DNA from: DAMCAP01 sp032059445
GTDB lineage: Bacteria; Bacillota; Clostridia; Oscillospirales; Ruminococcaceae
DNA length: 64,000 bases
NCBI GenBank assembly: GCA_032059445.1
Contig: DAMCAP010000003.1
Coordinates: 62,001 to 126,000, forward strand
Direction of reading: 5' to 3'
Below the pieces are notes generated by a model. It ran no database searches and was not told where the DNA came from. It worked only from the letters and a program-made list of their open reading frames with translations. The position numbers and the translations under genes were made by a program. This document shows positions 42,352-50,824 of the stretch, piece by piece. How positions within the stretch are numbered: the stretch's first letter is position 1; each line of letters begins with the position of its first letter.

Positions 42352-42831
42352 ATGCTGACTGTAAAACTCATCGTGATTGGCAAGCTCAAAGAAGCTTACC
42401 TAGTCAAGGGCTGCGAGGAATACATCAAGAGACTGGGTGCTTATTGCAAAATACAGGTCATTGAGTTGCCCCCTGCCAAGCTGCCGGAGAGCCCCTCTAC
42501 AGGGCTGATAGACGCTGCCTTAGAAGATGAAGCTAAGCGTATACTTGAAAAAGCCGAGGGCAGCTACTTGATCAGCATGTGTATAGAGGGTGGGCAGCTA
42601 TCATCCGAGGAGCTTTCTGCCAAAATCACCGCGCTTACGGTGGACTCTGTCAGCTCTATTTCGTTTGTAATTGGCGGCTCTCACGGGCTATCTGATCAGG
42701 TCAAGCAGCGCAGTGGGCTTAGGCTATCAATGTCAAAGATGACCTTCCCTCATCAGCTTGCCCGTATGATGCTTTTAGAGCAGATCTATCGGGCGTTTTC
42801 TATCGCACATGGAGGCAAATATCATAAGTAA
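42352..42831 (+). CDS. rlmH: 23S rRNA (pseudouridine1915-N3)-methyltransferase
   Basis: A 159-residue SPOUT-fold methyltransferase of exactly the usual length. Signature blocks: KLKEAYLVKGCEEYIKRL, SFVIGGSHGLS with the SAM-binding glycine-rich loop, and the terminal MTFPHQLARMMLLEQIYRAF and HGGKYHK. It methylates pseudouridine 1915 in helix 69 of the ribosome. An AAGGAGATAG site precedes the ATG. Confidence 0.95.
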   Translation: MLTVKLIVIGKLKEAYLVKGCEEYIKRLGAYCKIQVIELPPAKLPESPSTGLIDAALEDEAKRILEKAEGSYLISMCIEGGQLSSEELSAKITALTVDSVSSISFVIGGSHGLSDQVKQRSGLRLSMSKMTFPHQLARMMLLEQIYRAFSIAHGGKYHK

Positions 42832-42843
42832 AACCCTAAATAC

Positions 42844-42877
42844 AAAAGGCACCGTCGCAAAGTGACGGTGCCTTTTT
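42844..42877. terminator. Bidirectional rho-independent terminator
   Basis: A 12-13-bp stem, AAAAGGCACCGTC with GACGGTGCCTTTT, lies between the convergent rlmH and GNAT genes, with A and T tracts on both sides. Confidence 0.9.
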
Positions 42878-42897
42878 CAGTAGATCAGTAGCGGTGG

Positions 42898-43401
42898 TTA
42901 CCCTTCGATTGGGGAGAGGGAGAGGCTGTACTGGATGACATATTCCTCGGTGCCCTCCATGAGCTGTCGCTCCCCCGTAGCTATATAGCCTTGTCTTTGA
43001 TAAAACCGCCTAGCTTGCTGGTTTTTTTCCAGCACCCATAGGAGGATGCAAGAGGAGGCGTTTCGCTCTGCTTGCCTGCGGGTTTCGCGCATTAGTGCTG
43101 CACCGATCCCCTCCCCTTGGAAGAAGGTATCGGTATACAGCTCCTTTAGCTCGGTAATTGTCTGAGCATCTTCCATGGTATGCAGGATATTTGCCATGCC
43201 TTTGACGATCCCGTCGTCATATACGACGATGGTTTCTAACATCTGAGGATCATTTTGATATTCTAGGGCTAGCGGTAGCACCTGCATCTCGCCAAAAGAG
43301 ACCAGATCATTATGAAAGATCTCCCGATAAGTACTGCGTTTGGTAAAGATTAAGATCTCTGCCAGCCTTGAGGCGTCGGCAGAGCAGGCTTTGCGGATCA
43401 T
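42898..43401 (-). CDS. GNAT family N-acetyltransferase
   Basis: A 167-residue acetyltransferase. An N-terminal MIRKACSADASRLAEILIF strand-helix is followed by the acetyl-CoA loop FFQGEGIGAALMRETRR (Q/R-x-x-G-x-G/A) and LWVLEKNQQARRFYQRQGY, the usual late GNAT motif. The substrate is unknown. An AAAGGAAG site precedes the ATG. Confidence 0.88.
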   Translation of the reverse strand: MIRKACSADASRLAEILIFTKRSTYREIFHNDLVSFGEMQVLPLALEYQNDPQMLETIVVYDDGIVKGMANILHTMEDAQTITELKELYTDTFFQGEGIGAALMRETRRQAERNASSCILLWVLEKNQQARRFYQRQGYIATGERQLMEGTEEYVIQYSLSLSPIEG

Positions 43402-43453
43402 GATTTCACTTCCTTTATGTCATATGAGAGTAGTATAGCATAGCTTACCTCAC

Positions 43454-43490
43454 AAAAAAAGCGGCTGCATCTGTTTTGCAGTCGCTTTTT
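43454..43490 (-). terminator. Rho-independent terminator of the yfhO-type gene
   Basis: Stem GCGGCTGCA with TGCAGTCGC (one G-U pair), flanked by A7 and T5 tracts, so it works on both strands. Confidence 0.8.
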
Positions 43491-43495
43491 AATGT

Positions 43496-46174
43496 TTATG
43501 CTACAGGGAAGAAAAACAGCTTGACTAGATACACCCCAATCGGCAGGATATAGACCATCACCCCCGCCAGAGCCGCGATGCACAAAAAGAGATAATGCAC
43601 CTGCTTTTGGATAGGAGAGAGGAATTCCAGTAGCCTTTGCTGCCCAAAGAAAAGCACCAGCGCAGCAACTAAGGCGGTAATCAAGGACGCCGTCAACCCG
43701 ATCTTGAAGCCTCGTGGGCTAAAAGTAATCTGGATGCTGTTGTTGCCTTGCTCTAAGGGGATCAGCATAAAGCTGTCAAAGGCTTTTGCGATTTTTTGCT
43801 CTTTGCCGTTGACCAGAGCGGTAAAGCCTTCATCATAGGGGATAGGCAAAAACAGCTTGCCCTTAGCACCCTCGCTGTAGGCACTGCCCGAAATTGTGTT
43901 GTCTTCAGCGGTGAGATCGGCATTTCGAGGGATGTTGCCAAGTACGTCTTGCAGCTTGGTGGTGTCGATCCCCCAGATGCCAAAGGAGTGAGCGGTGATA
44001 TTTTTGCGCAGGGTGATGGTTACCTCTACTCGTTCTTTTTCAAACATACCCAGCAGCACCAGCCCGTTATTGCTTTGCGTAGGGTAATTTTGCATCAGGG
44101 TCTTGTTGTTGACTTTGATGATGATGCTATCGTTGATGGGCTCTGCCAGCTGATTGGTGGAACGGTGGAAGCAGTCAAAATACAAGGCTGTGGGCCCTTC
44201 GATGGGGATGGAATAATGTAGGGTGGCAGGCTGAGTGGGGTTTTTAATGGTGATTTTGTGATTGTTGTTTGCAATTTCGTAGCTGATATTGTTGAAGTTT
44301 ACCTCGGTAAAGTTGGTTGTAACATAAGCATCACCTGTGGTAAGGGAATCTAGCATGGCTTGACCGGCTTTGATCCGCTGATCAGCAAGCAGATAGGTGA
44401 AATTTTTGTGATCTCCCTCCACCACGACACCAAATGGCATCTGGTAGTCACTTTGATGCAGCCAGTAGCCGCCGTTGGTATAGACCATCTCACTAGCTGT
44501 AGGGTTCACGCTATTGCGAGAGAGGATGTAGCGGTTATTTAGGATTGCATCGGTGATGATAGAGCCACCATGAGAGCCTACCTCCATCCAATAGGAAGAG
44601 TAACCAAGGCGCTTCATGGCAAACATATAGTCTTGCCGAGTCAGAGAGGTGTAGTGGGCAAGATTGTTGTAGCCGATAGCGCCCAAGAGGTTTACATCAA
44701 AGAGCTTTCGATCGGTTTTTACTCGGTAAAACTGTGGGTCATCGATTTTTCCCCCCATATTGGTAATCCAAGAGTAATACTGAGGGGAGTGGGATGCTGC
44801 GCCCATATACACTCCGCTGGAGAATATCCCTTCAATCAGCACCATCGCCGCCAAGGCTGCTGCAAAAACGGGGTAGGAGAGCTTGCCAAGCCGTACCCCC
44901 AGCACAAGCAAGAGGTAACCCGCCGCAAAAGCCAGAAACATCAGCAGCAAGTAGCGGTAGCTAGAGTAGCTGACCCATAGGGTATTGACATAAGAAGACA
45001 TTTCTTTAAGCTTGTTGGTCAGCAGCAGGTAGGCCAGCACATTGCAGCTGCCCCAGATTGCCAGCGGCAGCAGGAGCATGACAGGCTTGGTAGAGGGTGC
45101 AGCATTGGCTAAGGCATGATCGATACCCACGGCAGCAAGGCTAAGACCGATTAAGATCGGGATAAAGCCGTAGCGCACTGGGAAAGCCTGATAGCTGCCG
45201 GTATGCCACACCTTGTTGATAGGATCGATAAAGAGGGGGATAAACATGAGAAGAAACAAAGAAATACCCCACAGCATCCATTTGTTATACTGCTTGATGA
45301 TCGCTGTCAGCACGCAGCCGATGGCACATAGCGCGCAGCAAAAGAGGATGGATACTGTAGAATAAAAATGGGTAAAAAAGCTGTTGGTACCGATTGCCTG
45401 ATCGGCGGTACGGGCAGAGACTAGATACTGGAAGAAAGAGGGCAGCCATATTACGGTGGTGAGCCCCAGTGCCAGCACAGTGCCTGTGGCAAGGGCAAGA
45501 GAAATCTGCCGGATGCCGCTTTTATCTTCTTCAAAGAAATAATAAGCCCCTACAGCAAAGATCACAAACAAAATTACAGCATAGCTGATGTAATAATTGA
45601 CGGTAATGATGGCGGTCAGTGCTAAGCTATACCAGAGGAATTTACCGGTCTTTAGCAGATGCATCAGCGCCAGTGCCAAGAGGGGGAATAGATAAAGAAT
45701 ATCCATCCACACGTTGTTTTGGTAGTACATCATGGTGTAGCCGCTCAAAGCATAGCCTGTGGCAAGGGAAGCGATGATCAACCTGCGTTTACCCTTGAGG
45801 ATGCTGTCAAACCAAAATGCGGCGGTAAGGCTGGCGGTCATCGCTTTGAGGATTACGAGGATATTGGCCCACTCAAGCATGTCGGATTTGTGGATCAGCG
45901 GAGTAAGCAGGGTAAAGGGGCTGCATACAAAAAATAGCAGTACGCCCCAGAAGTTCATCCCTCCGGCAGTTTTAAGGTTATAGCCAAGGCTTAGGCCGTT
46001 TTTGAGCAGATCGCCTGTCTGCATCATCAGAGGGATCACCTGCTGGGTCATGTCACACCAGGCGATGGTTTTTTCGCCAAAAGGGTAGAGCCCGTAATAG
46101 TAATACCCCACGCTTAAGGTCGCCAGCGTAAGCAGCGGCGCTAAAATGAGGGGGAGTTTGCGTTTAACTGTCAT
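43496..46174 (-). CDS. YfhO family membrane protein
   Basis: An 892-residue protein with an N-terminal glycosyltransferase-C-like block of about twelve membrane helices, a large outer-surface domain (about residues 440-820) and a final pair of helices. Typical YfhO elements are the early aromatic YYYGLYPFGEKTIAWCDMTQQ block and the late GFTALVNGKEQKIAKAFDSFM followed by ITFSPRGFKIGL. In Bacillus and Listeria, YfhO glycosylates lipoteichoic acid. The start is at 46174, where GGAGG is five bases away. It stands alone, between terminator and repeats. Confidence 0.88.
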   Translation of the reverse strand: MTVKRKLPLILAPLLTLATLSVGYYYYGLYPFGEKTIAWCDMTQQVIPLMMQTGDLLKNGLSLGYNLKTAGGMNFWGVLLFFVCSPFTLLTPLIHKSDMLEWANILVILKAMTASLTAAFWFDSILKGKRRLIIASLATGYALSGYTMMYYQNNVWMDILYLFPLLALALMHLLKTGKFLWYSLALTAIITVNYYISYAVILFVIFAVGAYYFFEEDKSGIRQISLALATGTVLALGLTTVIWLPSFFQYLVSARTADQAIGTNSFFTHFYSTVSILFCCALCAIGCVLTAIIKQYNKWMLWGISLFLLMFIPLFIDPINKVWHTGSYQAFPVRYGFIPILIGLSLAAVGIDHALANAAPSTKPVMLLLPLAIWGSCNVLAYLLLTNKLKEMSSYVNTLWVSYSSYRYLLLMFLAFAAGYLLLVLGVRLGKLSYPVFAAALAAMVLIEGIFSSGVYMGAASHSPQYYSWITNMGGKIDDPQFYRVKTDRKLFDVNLLGAIGYNNLAHYTSLTRQDYMFAMKRLGYSSYWMEVGSHGGSIITDAILNNRYILSRNSVNPTASEMVYTNGGYWLHQSDYQMPFGVVVEGDHKNFTYLLADQRIKAGQAMLDSLTTGDAYVTTNFTEVNFNNISYEIANNNHKITIKNPTQPATLHYSIPIEGPTALYFDCFHRSTNQLAEPINDSIIIKVNNKTLMQNYPTQSNNGLVLLGMFEKERVEVTITLRKNITAHSFGIWGIDTTKLQDVLGNIPRNADLTAEDNTISGSAYSEGAKGKLFLPIPYDEGFTALVNGKEQKIAKAFDSFMLIPLEQGNNSIQITFSPRGFKIGLTASLITALVAALVLFFGQQRLLEFLSPIQKQVHYLFLCIAALAGVMVYILPIGVYLVKLFFFPVA

Positions 46175-46413
46175 AATATCCTCCATGGGACATTTTTTTG
46201 TGGTTTTATTAAACCATATATGGCATCATGTAGTATACTCTAAATAAAAGAAGATTTCTATATGATTATGCTACTAAATTTTGTATAAATTTTACCAGAG
46301 GGGGGTGGGGGTGTTTTTAGTTATAATCCCCGTTGTATCTTGCAAAGTGGAGAAAATCCTACGAATCGTGGGATTGATAATTGCATTTACTACGTGTTTG
46401 GTATATAATTATA
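46175..46413. other. AT-rich intergenic region upstream of the yfhO-type gene
   Basis: About 240 AT-rich bases that should hold the leftward promoter of the yfhO-type gene. I see no well-spaced promoter and no gene. A short frame at 46281 is not credible. Confidence 0.3.
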
Positions 46414-46740
46414 CAATAAGCGTAGCTTATTGTATAATTGCCCATAGCCGTAGGCTGGGCGTTAAGAATAAGTTGGTATAAGAAACGTTTGTGTTTCTTA
46501 TGCAATAAGCGTAGCTTATTGTATAATTGCCCATAGCCGTAGGCTAGGTATAAAAAGCTTGTATAAGAGACCTTTGTGTTTATCATTCAATAAGGGTAGC
46601 TTCTTGGATAATTACTATAGTCATAGGCTGGGTTTAAAGAGCTTATAGAAGAACACCTGGCCTTATTATATCATAAGTGCAGTTTATTGCATAATTGCCT
46701 ATAGACTTCGGCTGGGCACGAGCAATAAGCTTGTATTATA
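46414..46740 (+). repeat. Tandem array of four degenerate ~85-bp palindromic units
   Basis: Units begin at 46414, 46503, 46588 and 46672 (periods 89, 85, 84), with a possible fifth start at 46741. Each unit opens with the palindrome CAATAAGC-GTA-GCTTATTG, continues with GCCCATAGCC-GTA-GGCTGGGC, and copy 1 also carries TAAGAAAC-N6-GTTTCTTA (46479-46500). Copies 1 and 2 are nearly identical over their first 50 bases; copies 3 and 4 are increasingly degraded toward recA, though the GGCTGGG arm persists in most. They are non-coding. Confidence 0.85.
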
Positions 46741-46844
46741 CAATAACAGTATGCGAAATTCTCAAGCGTTTAATCTCATACCCTGTACGTTTGGGGTGTG
46801 GGTTGACTGCAAAAATTGGTAAGAAGAGCAACGGAGGTATAACG

Positions 46845-47921
46845 ATGTCAGAAAAATCAAAAGCTTTAGACACTGCCCTCTCACAGATAGAAAAACAATT
46901 TGGCAAGGGTGCCATTATGCGTATGGGCCAAAACAGCCATCTGCAGGTGGAGGCGATCCCAACAGGCTCGATTGCGCTGGATATGGCGCTGGGCATCGGC
47001 GGCATGCCCAAGGGCAGAATCGTAGAGATCTACGGGCCTGAAAGCTCGGGTAAAACCACCGTTGCCTTACATGTAGTTGCCGAAGCCCAGAAGGCAGGCG
47101 GTGAGGCGGTATTTATCGACGTAGAGCACGCCCTTGACCCCATCTATGCCAAGGCACTTGGTGTAGATATCGACTCGCTACTGGTCAGCCAGCCTGACAC
47201 AGGCGAGCAAGCACTGGAGATCTGCGAAGCGCTGGTGCGTTCCGGTGCCGTGGATGTGGTTGTCGTCGACTCGGTAGCGGCTATGGTTACCAAGGCAGAG
47301 ATCGAGGGCGAAATGGGTGACTCCCATGTGGGCTTGCAGGCTAGGCTGATGAGCCAGGCACTGAGAAAGCTTACCGGTGCCATCTCCAAATCAAATGCAG
47401 TGGTGATCTTTATCAACCAGCTGCGTGAAAAGATCGGTATAAGCTACGGTAACCCTGAAACAACCCCCGGTGGTCGTGCGCTGAAGTTTTACTCCTCAGT
47501 GCGCCTTGACATCCGCAGGATCGAGCAGATCAAATCGGGTGGTGAAATTATCGGAAACCGTACCCGTGCCAAGGTTGTCAAAAATAAGGTCGCTCCTCCC
47601 TTTAAAGAGGCGGAGTTTGACATCATGTATGGTCAGGGCATCTCAAAAGAGGGTGAAATCCTCGATCTTGCAGTCAACCTTGATATCATCAACAAAAGCG
47701 GCTCTTGGTTTAGCTATAATGAAATGCGCCTTGGTCAAGGTCGTGATAAGGTCAAGGAGTATTTTAAGACCAACCCCGAGCTATTAAACGAAATCGGGCA
47801 GAAGGTACGGGAAAACGCCTCAAAACTGACCAATGACAAGGGCAGTAAGAAGGGCATCACCAAAACCGCCTCAAAATCTCCTGACGTAGATGTGGATGAT
47901 GAGGCTGCCGCAGAAGAATAA
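46845..47921 (+). CDS. recA: Recombinase RecA
   Basis: A 358-residue RecA, the strand-exchange protein of homologous recombination and coactivator of the SOS response. Walker A is GPESSGKTT; other hallmark blocks are EKQFGKGAIMRMG, AFIDVEHALDP-like FIDVEHALDPIYA, Walker B VVVVDSVAAM and INQLREKIGISYGNPETTPGGRALKFYSSVR. The C-terminal tail is acidic. Start 46845 follows ACGGAGG at 8 bases. The stop overlaps the recX start. No classical LexA box is seen upstream; the repeat array occupies that region. Confidence 0.97.
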   Translation: MSEKSKALDTALSQIEKQFGKGAIMRMGQNSHLQVEAIPTGSIALDMALGIGGMPKGRIVEIYGPESSGKTTVALHVVAEAQKAGGEAVFIDVEHALDPIYAKALGVDIDSLLVSQPDTGEQALEICEALVRSGAVDVVVVDSVAAMVTKAEIEGEMGDSHVGLQARLMSQALRKLTGAISKSNAVVIFINQLREKIGISYGNPETTPGGRALKFYSSVRLDIRRIEQIKSGGEIIGNRTRAKVVKNKVAPPFKEAEFDIMYGQGISKEGEILDLAVNLDIINKSGSWFSYNEMRLGQGRDKVKEYFKTNPELLNEIGQKVRENASKLTNDKGSKKGITKTASKSPDVDVDDEAAAEE

Positions 47922-48535
47922 TGCAGATTACAGACCTACATACCACCAAAAAAGGTAGGATTTCTGTGTATGTCGACGGGGAGTTTACCTTTACGGTGGA
48001 TCAAGAAAGCTGCCTGATGGCAAAACTCAAGATCGGGCAGGAGGTCAGCATCGAGGGATTAAATGAGCTGATGCGCGCCTCTCAGCTTAAAGCAGCCAAG
48101 GAGAAGGCACTGGGTTTACTTTCCCGCCGCAGCTACAGCAAAGGGCAGCTCAAGGAGCGGCTGACACGCCATACCGATGAAGATGCTGCTCTCGAAGCGG
48201 TGGAGCGGATGGAAGAGATCGGGCTGGTCGACGACCTTGACTATGCCCTACGCTTTGCTCGAGATCTATATCATCTAAAGCACTTGGCTCCAGCCCGCAT
48301 TAAGCAGGAGCTACGACAAAAGGGCATTGACAGCGAGATCATCAGCGAGAGCTTAGAGCAGTTTGACCAAGATGACAATGTAGAGCGGGCCCTAAGTTAC
48401 CTAGGCAGGAAGTATAGCAGCCTTAGCGACGAAAAAACCCGCAAGCGGGCATTTGCCCAGCTGCAGCGCTTGGGCTATAGCTACAGCGAGATCGGCAGCG
48501 CCCTGCGACTCTATGATGAGGAGCAGGAGCAGTAA
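47921..48535 (+). CDS. recX: Regulatory protein RecX
   Basis: A 204-residue, helical and charged protein made of three-helix repeats (LLSRRSYSKGQLKERL, GLVDDLDYALRFARDLYH, LAPARIKQELRQKGI). RecX binds RecA filaments and limits RecA activity. The ATG overlaps the recA stop by one base (TAATG), so the two are coupled. Length is normal for Firmicutes. Confidence 0.93.
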   Translation: MQITDLHTTKKGRISVYVDGEFTFTVDQESCLMAKLKIGQEVSIEGLNELMRASQLKAAKEKALGLLSRRSYSKGQLKERLTRHTDEDAALEAVERMEEIGLVDDLDYALRFARDLYHLKHLAPARIKQELRQKGIDSEIISESLEQFDQDDNVERALSYLGRKYSSLSDEKTRKRAFAQLQRLGYSYSEIGSALRLYDEEQEQ

Positions 48536-48678
48536 GTGGCTTGTATTTGCTTGGGGCGTTGGGCCCTTTGGTATAAAGCCACGCGGCATGCTATACACAA
48601 GGTGTGTAGCTGCTTAAAACCATCATAGTTGCTTACCGGCGGCTGATTTGATCGTAAATTGAAAGAAACAACACAAAA

Positions 48679-48709
48679 GATACCGCCCGAGGCTTGCTTT
48701 GGCGGTATC
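48679..48709 (+). terminator. Hairpin after recX
   Basis: A 9-bp stem, GATACCGCC with GGCGGTATC, with a 13-base loop and no clear T tract. It may be a weak terminator or a processing site before rimO. Confidence 0.4.
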
Positions 48710-48781
48710 ATAGGATTATAGCAAAGCTTCTCGGGTTACACTATACCCGAAAGGCGCAAAATAGATTGGAGTTCGTTTATT

Positions 48782-50113
48782 ATGGGGATAAAGATAGGAT
48801 TGGTTTCGCTTGGCTGCTCCAAAAACCAAGTGGATGCAGAGCGGATGCTTTCTTCGCTGGTAGGAGAAGGCTTTGAGCTGTGCAATGACGCCGCTATGTG
48901 TGACGCAGTGGTGATCAACACTTGCGGATTTATCGAGGATGCCAAGCGGGAGTCGATTGAGGCAATTTTGGAGTTTTGCAATATGAAAGGCAGCAGGCTT
49001 AAGGCTGTAGCGGTTACAGGCTGCTTGGCTGAGCGCTATCGTGAGCAGCTGGCAATCGAAATACCCGAGGTGGATGTAGTGCTGGGCATTGGCTCCAACA
49101 AGCATCTGGGGGATGCTCTAAAGGCTGCGATTGCAGGCAACAAAACCTTAAGCTTCGAAGAAAAAACCGACCTAAGTCTTGAAGGCGACCGTATCATCAT
49201 CAACCAGCCCTACTTCGCTTACCTCAAGGTGGCGGAGGGCTGCGACAACCGATGTTGTTACTGTGCCATCCCCGACATACGGGGCAAGTTTCGCAGCCGT
49301 AGGATGGAAGATATCTTAGAAGAAGCGAAGAAGCTGACTGCCGCCGGTGTAGTAGAGCTCAATGTGGTAGCGCAGGATACCACCCGCTACGGTGAAGATT
49401 TATATGGCAAGCTGATGCTGCCTGAGCTGCTGCGGGAGCTGTGTAAGATCGAGGGTGTGCGTTGGATCAGGCTGCTCTATTGCTACCCTGACCGTGTGAC
49501 CGACGAGCTGATCGATGTGATTGCCGCCGAGCCTAAGATCGTAAAGTATATTGACATGCCTTTGCAGCATATCAATGACGGTATCTTGAAATCTATGAAC
49601 CGCCGCGGTGACAGTAAGCTGATCAAAGAGGTGCTCGGTAAGCTTCGTGACAAAATCGAAGGAGTAGCGATCCGTACGACCTTTATCGTGGGCTTGCCCG
49701 GAGAGGGAGAAGCGGAGTTTGAGGAGCTGTGTAAGTTTGTAGATGACTGTGGCTTCGAGCGTCTAGGCTGCTTTGCCTACTCCCCTGAGGAGGGCACCCC
49801 CGCCTTTGGTATGGAAGATCAGGTGGAGGACGAAATTAAGCATAGGCGTGCCGACGCAGTGATGGAGCTACAGATGGGTATTGCCGAGAGCATCAGCAGA
49901 TCCTTAGTAGGCAGGCAGCTTACAGTGCTGTGTGAGGGATATGACGAGGAAAGCGGCTGCTTTATCGGGCGCAGCTATATGGATGCCCCTGATATCGATA
50001 CCCGTGTATACTTCCGCAGCAGGGCTGGCCGCGAAGCAGGGGAGTTTGTAGAGGTGATCATCGAGAGCGCCTCGGGATACGACGTAACAGGCACAGCGGT
50101 AGAAGAACAATAG
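48782..50113 (+). CDS. rimO: Ribosomal protein uS12 methylthiotransferase
   Basis: A 443-residue radical-SAM enzyme that adds a methylthio group to an Asp of ribosomal protein S12. The N-terminal UPF0004 domain has SLGCSKNQVDAERM with cluster-binding cysteines. The radical-SAM motif is GCDNRCCYCAIPDIRG (CxxxCxxC), with RIRLLYCYP-like WIRLLYCYPD and a C-terminal TRAM domain. The S12-specific variant (RimO rather than MiaB) is suggested by VSLGCSKNxVD. The gene is followed by pgsA after 54 bases. Confidence 0.93.
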   Translation: MGIKIGLVSLGCSKNQVDAERMLSSLVGEGFELCNDAAMCDAVVINTCGFIEDAKRESIEAILEFCNMKGSRLKAVAVTGCLAERYREQLAIEIPEVDVVLGIGSNKHLGDALKAAIAGNKTLSFEEKTDLSLEGDRIIINQPYFAYLKVAEGCDNRCCYCAIPDIRGKFRSRRMEDILEEAKKLTAAGVVELNVVAQDTTRYGEDLYGKLMLPELLRELCKIEGVRWIRLLYCYPDRVTDELIDVIAAEPKIVKYIDMPLQHINDGILKSMNRRGDSKLIKEVLGKLRDKIEGVAIRTTFIVGLPGEGEAEFEELCKFVDDCGFERLGCFAYSPEEGTPAFGMEDQVEDEIKHRRADAVMELQMGIAESISRSLVGRQLTVLCEGYDEESGCFIGRSYMDAPDIDTRVYFRSRAGREAGEFVEVIIESASGYDVTGTAVEEQ

Positions 50114-50167
50114 GATCAGCCCGATGGGTGCAGACAAATATCTTCGGGCAGAAATGGACGATAGCAT

Positions 50168-50737
50168 ATGAATTTACCCAATAAGCTTACACTGCTGCGT
50201 GTAGCGATGATCCCTGTATTTGTGTATCTGATGCTGGGTCTGCCGATAGAGCGGGGATTTTTGCCGGCAGCAATCGTTTTTGCTGCGGCTTCTTTTACCG
50301 ATTTCTTAGACGGCTACATCGCGCGGCGAGATAACCTAATTACCGACTTTGGTAAGCTGATGGATCCCCTTGCTGACAAGCTGCTGGTAACCGCCGCCCT
50401 GATCGGCATGGTGGCGCTAGAGATTGCCCCCGCAGTGGCGATTATCATCATTCTTTCTCGAGAGTTTATCGTTACCTCCATCCGTCTGGTGGCTGCGGGT
50501 AACGGTCGTGTAATAGCTGCCGACAAGTGGGGCAAGTTTAAAACCGTATCTCAGATGCTCTGGATCATCTATGTACTGCTCTTTTACTGGGCAGTGAGCA
50601 GTCTGGGGCTATCTGAAGGGGTGATCTTGCTGGGGCATCGCTTCGAGACCTTTTTGATGCTGGTGACTACTTTGCTGACGGTGCTTTCGGGAGCCAATTA
50701 TATAGTCAAAAATAAAGATATCTTCCTCAACAACTAA
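50168..50737 (+). CDS. pgsA: CDP-diacylglycerol-glycerol-3-phosphate 3-phosphatidyltransferase
   Basis: A 189-residue integral membrane enzyme that makes phosphatidylglycerol phosphate. The CDP-alcohol phosphatidyltransferase motif is complete, DFLDGYIARRDNLITDFGKLMDPLADK (D-x2-DG-x2-AR-x8-G-x3-D-x3-D), and four to five hydrophobic segments surround it. It is encoded directly after rimO, a common arrangement in Firmicutes. The ribosome site is weak. Confidence 0.93.
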   Translation: MNLPNKLTLLRVAMIPVFVYLMLGLPIERGFLPAAIVFAAASFTDFLDGYIARRDNLITDFGKLMDPLADKLLVTAALIGMVALEIAPAVAIIIILSREFIVTSIRLVAAGNGRVIAADKWGKFKTVSQMLWIIYVLLFYWAVSSLGLSEGVILLGHRFETFLMLVTTLLTVLSGANYIVKNKDIFLNN

Positions 50738-50824
50738 TAAGCCAAGAAGCTATTATGCTAGTGGCACAGGGCAGGGGCTTTTGTGGCATTTAAGCTGCCA
50801 ATGCGGCGGAAAAGGAGTAAGACA

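Noticed and set aside
46479..46500. LexA/SOS box upstream of recA (TAAGAAAC-N6-GTTTCTTA)
   Set aside because: It does not match the Firmicute GAAC-N4-GTTC box, occurs only in copy 1 of the repeat array and is over 340 bases from the start codon.
46414..46740. CRISPR array upstream of recA
   Set aside because: Units are 84-89 bp, diverge throughout, and have no short exact repeats with unique spacers or cas genes nearby.
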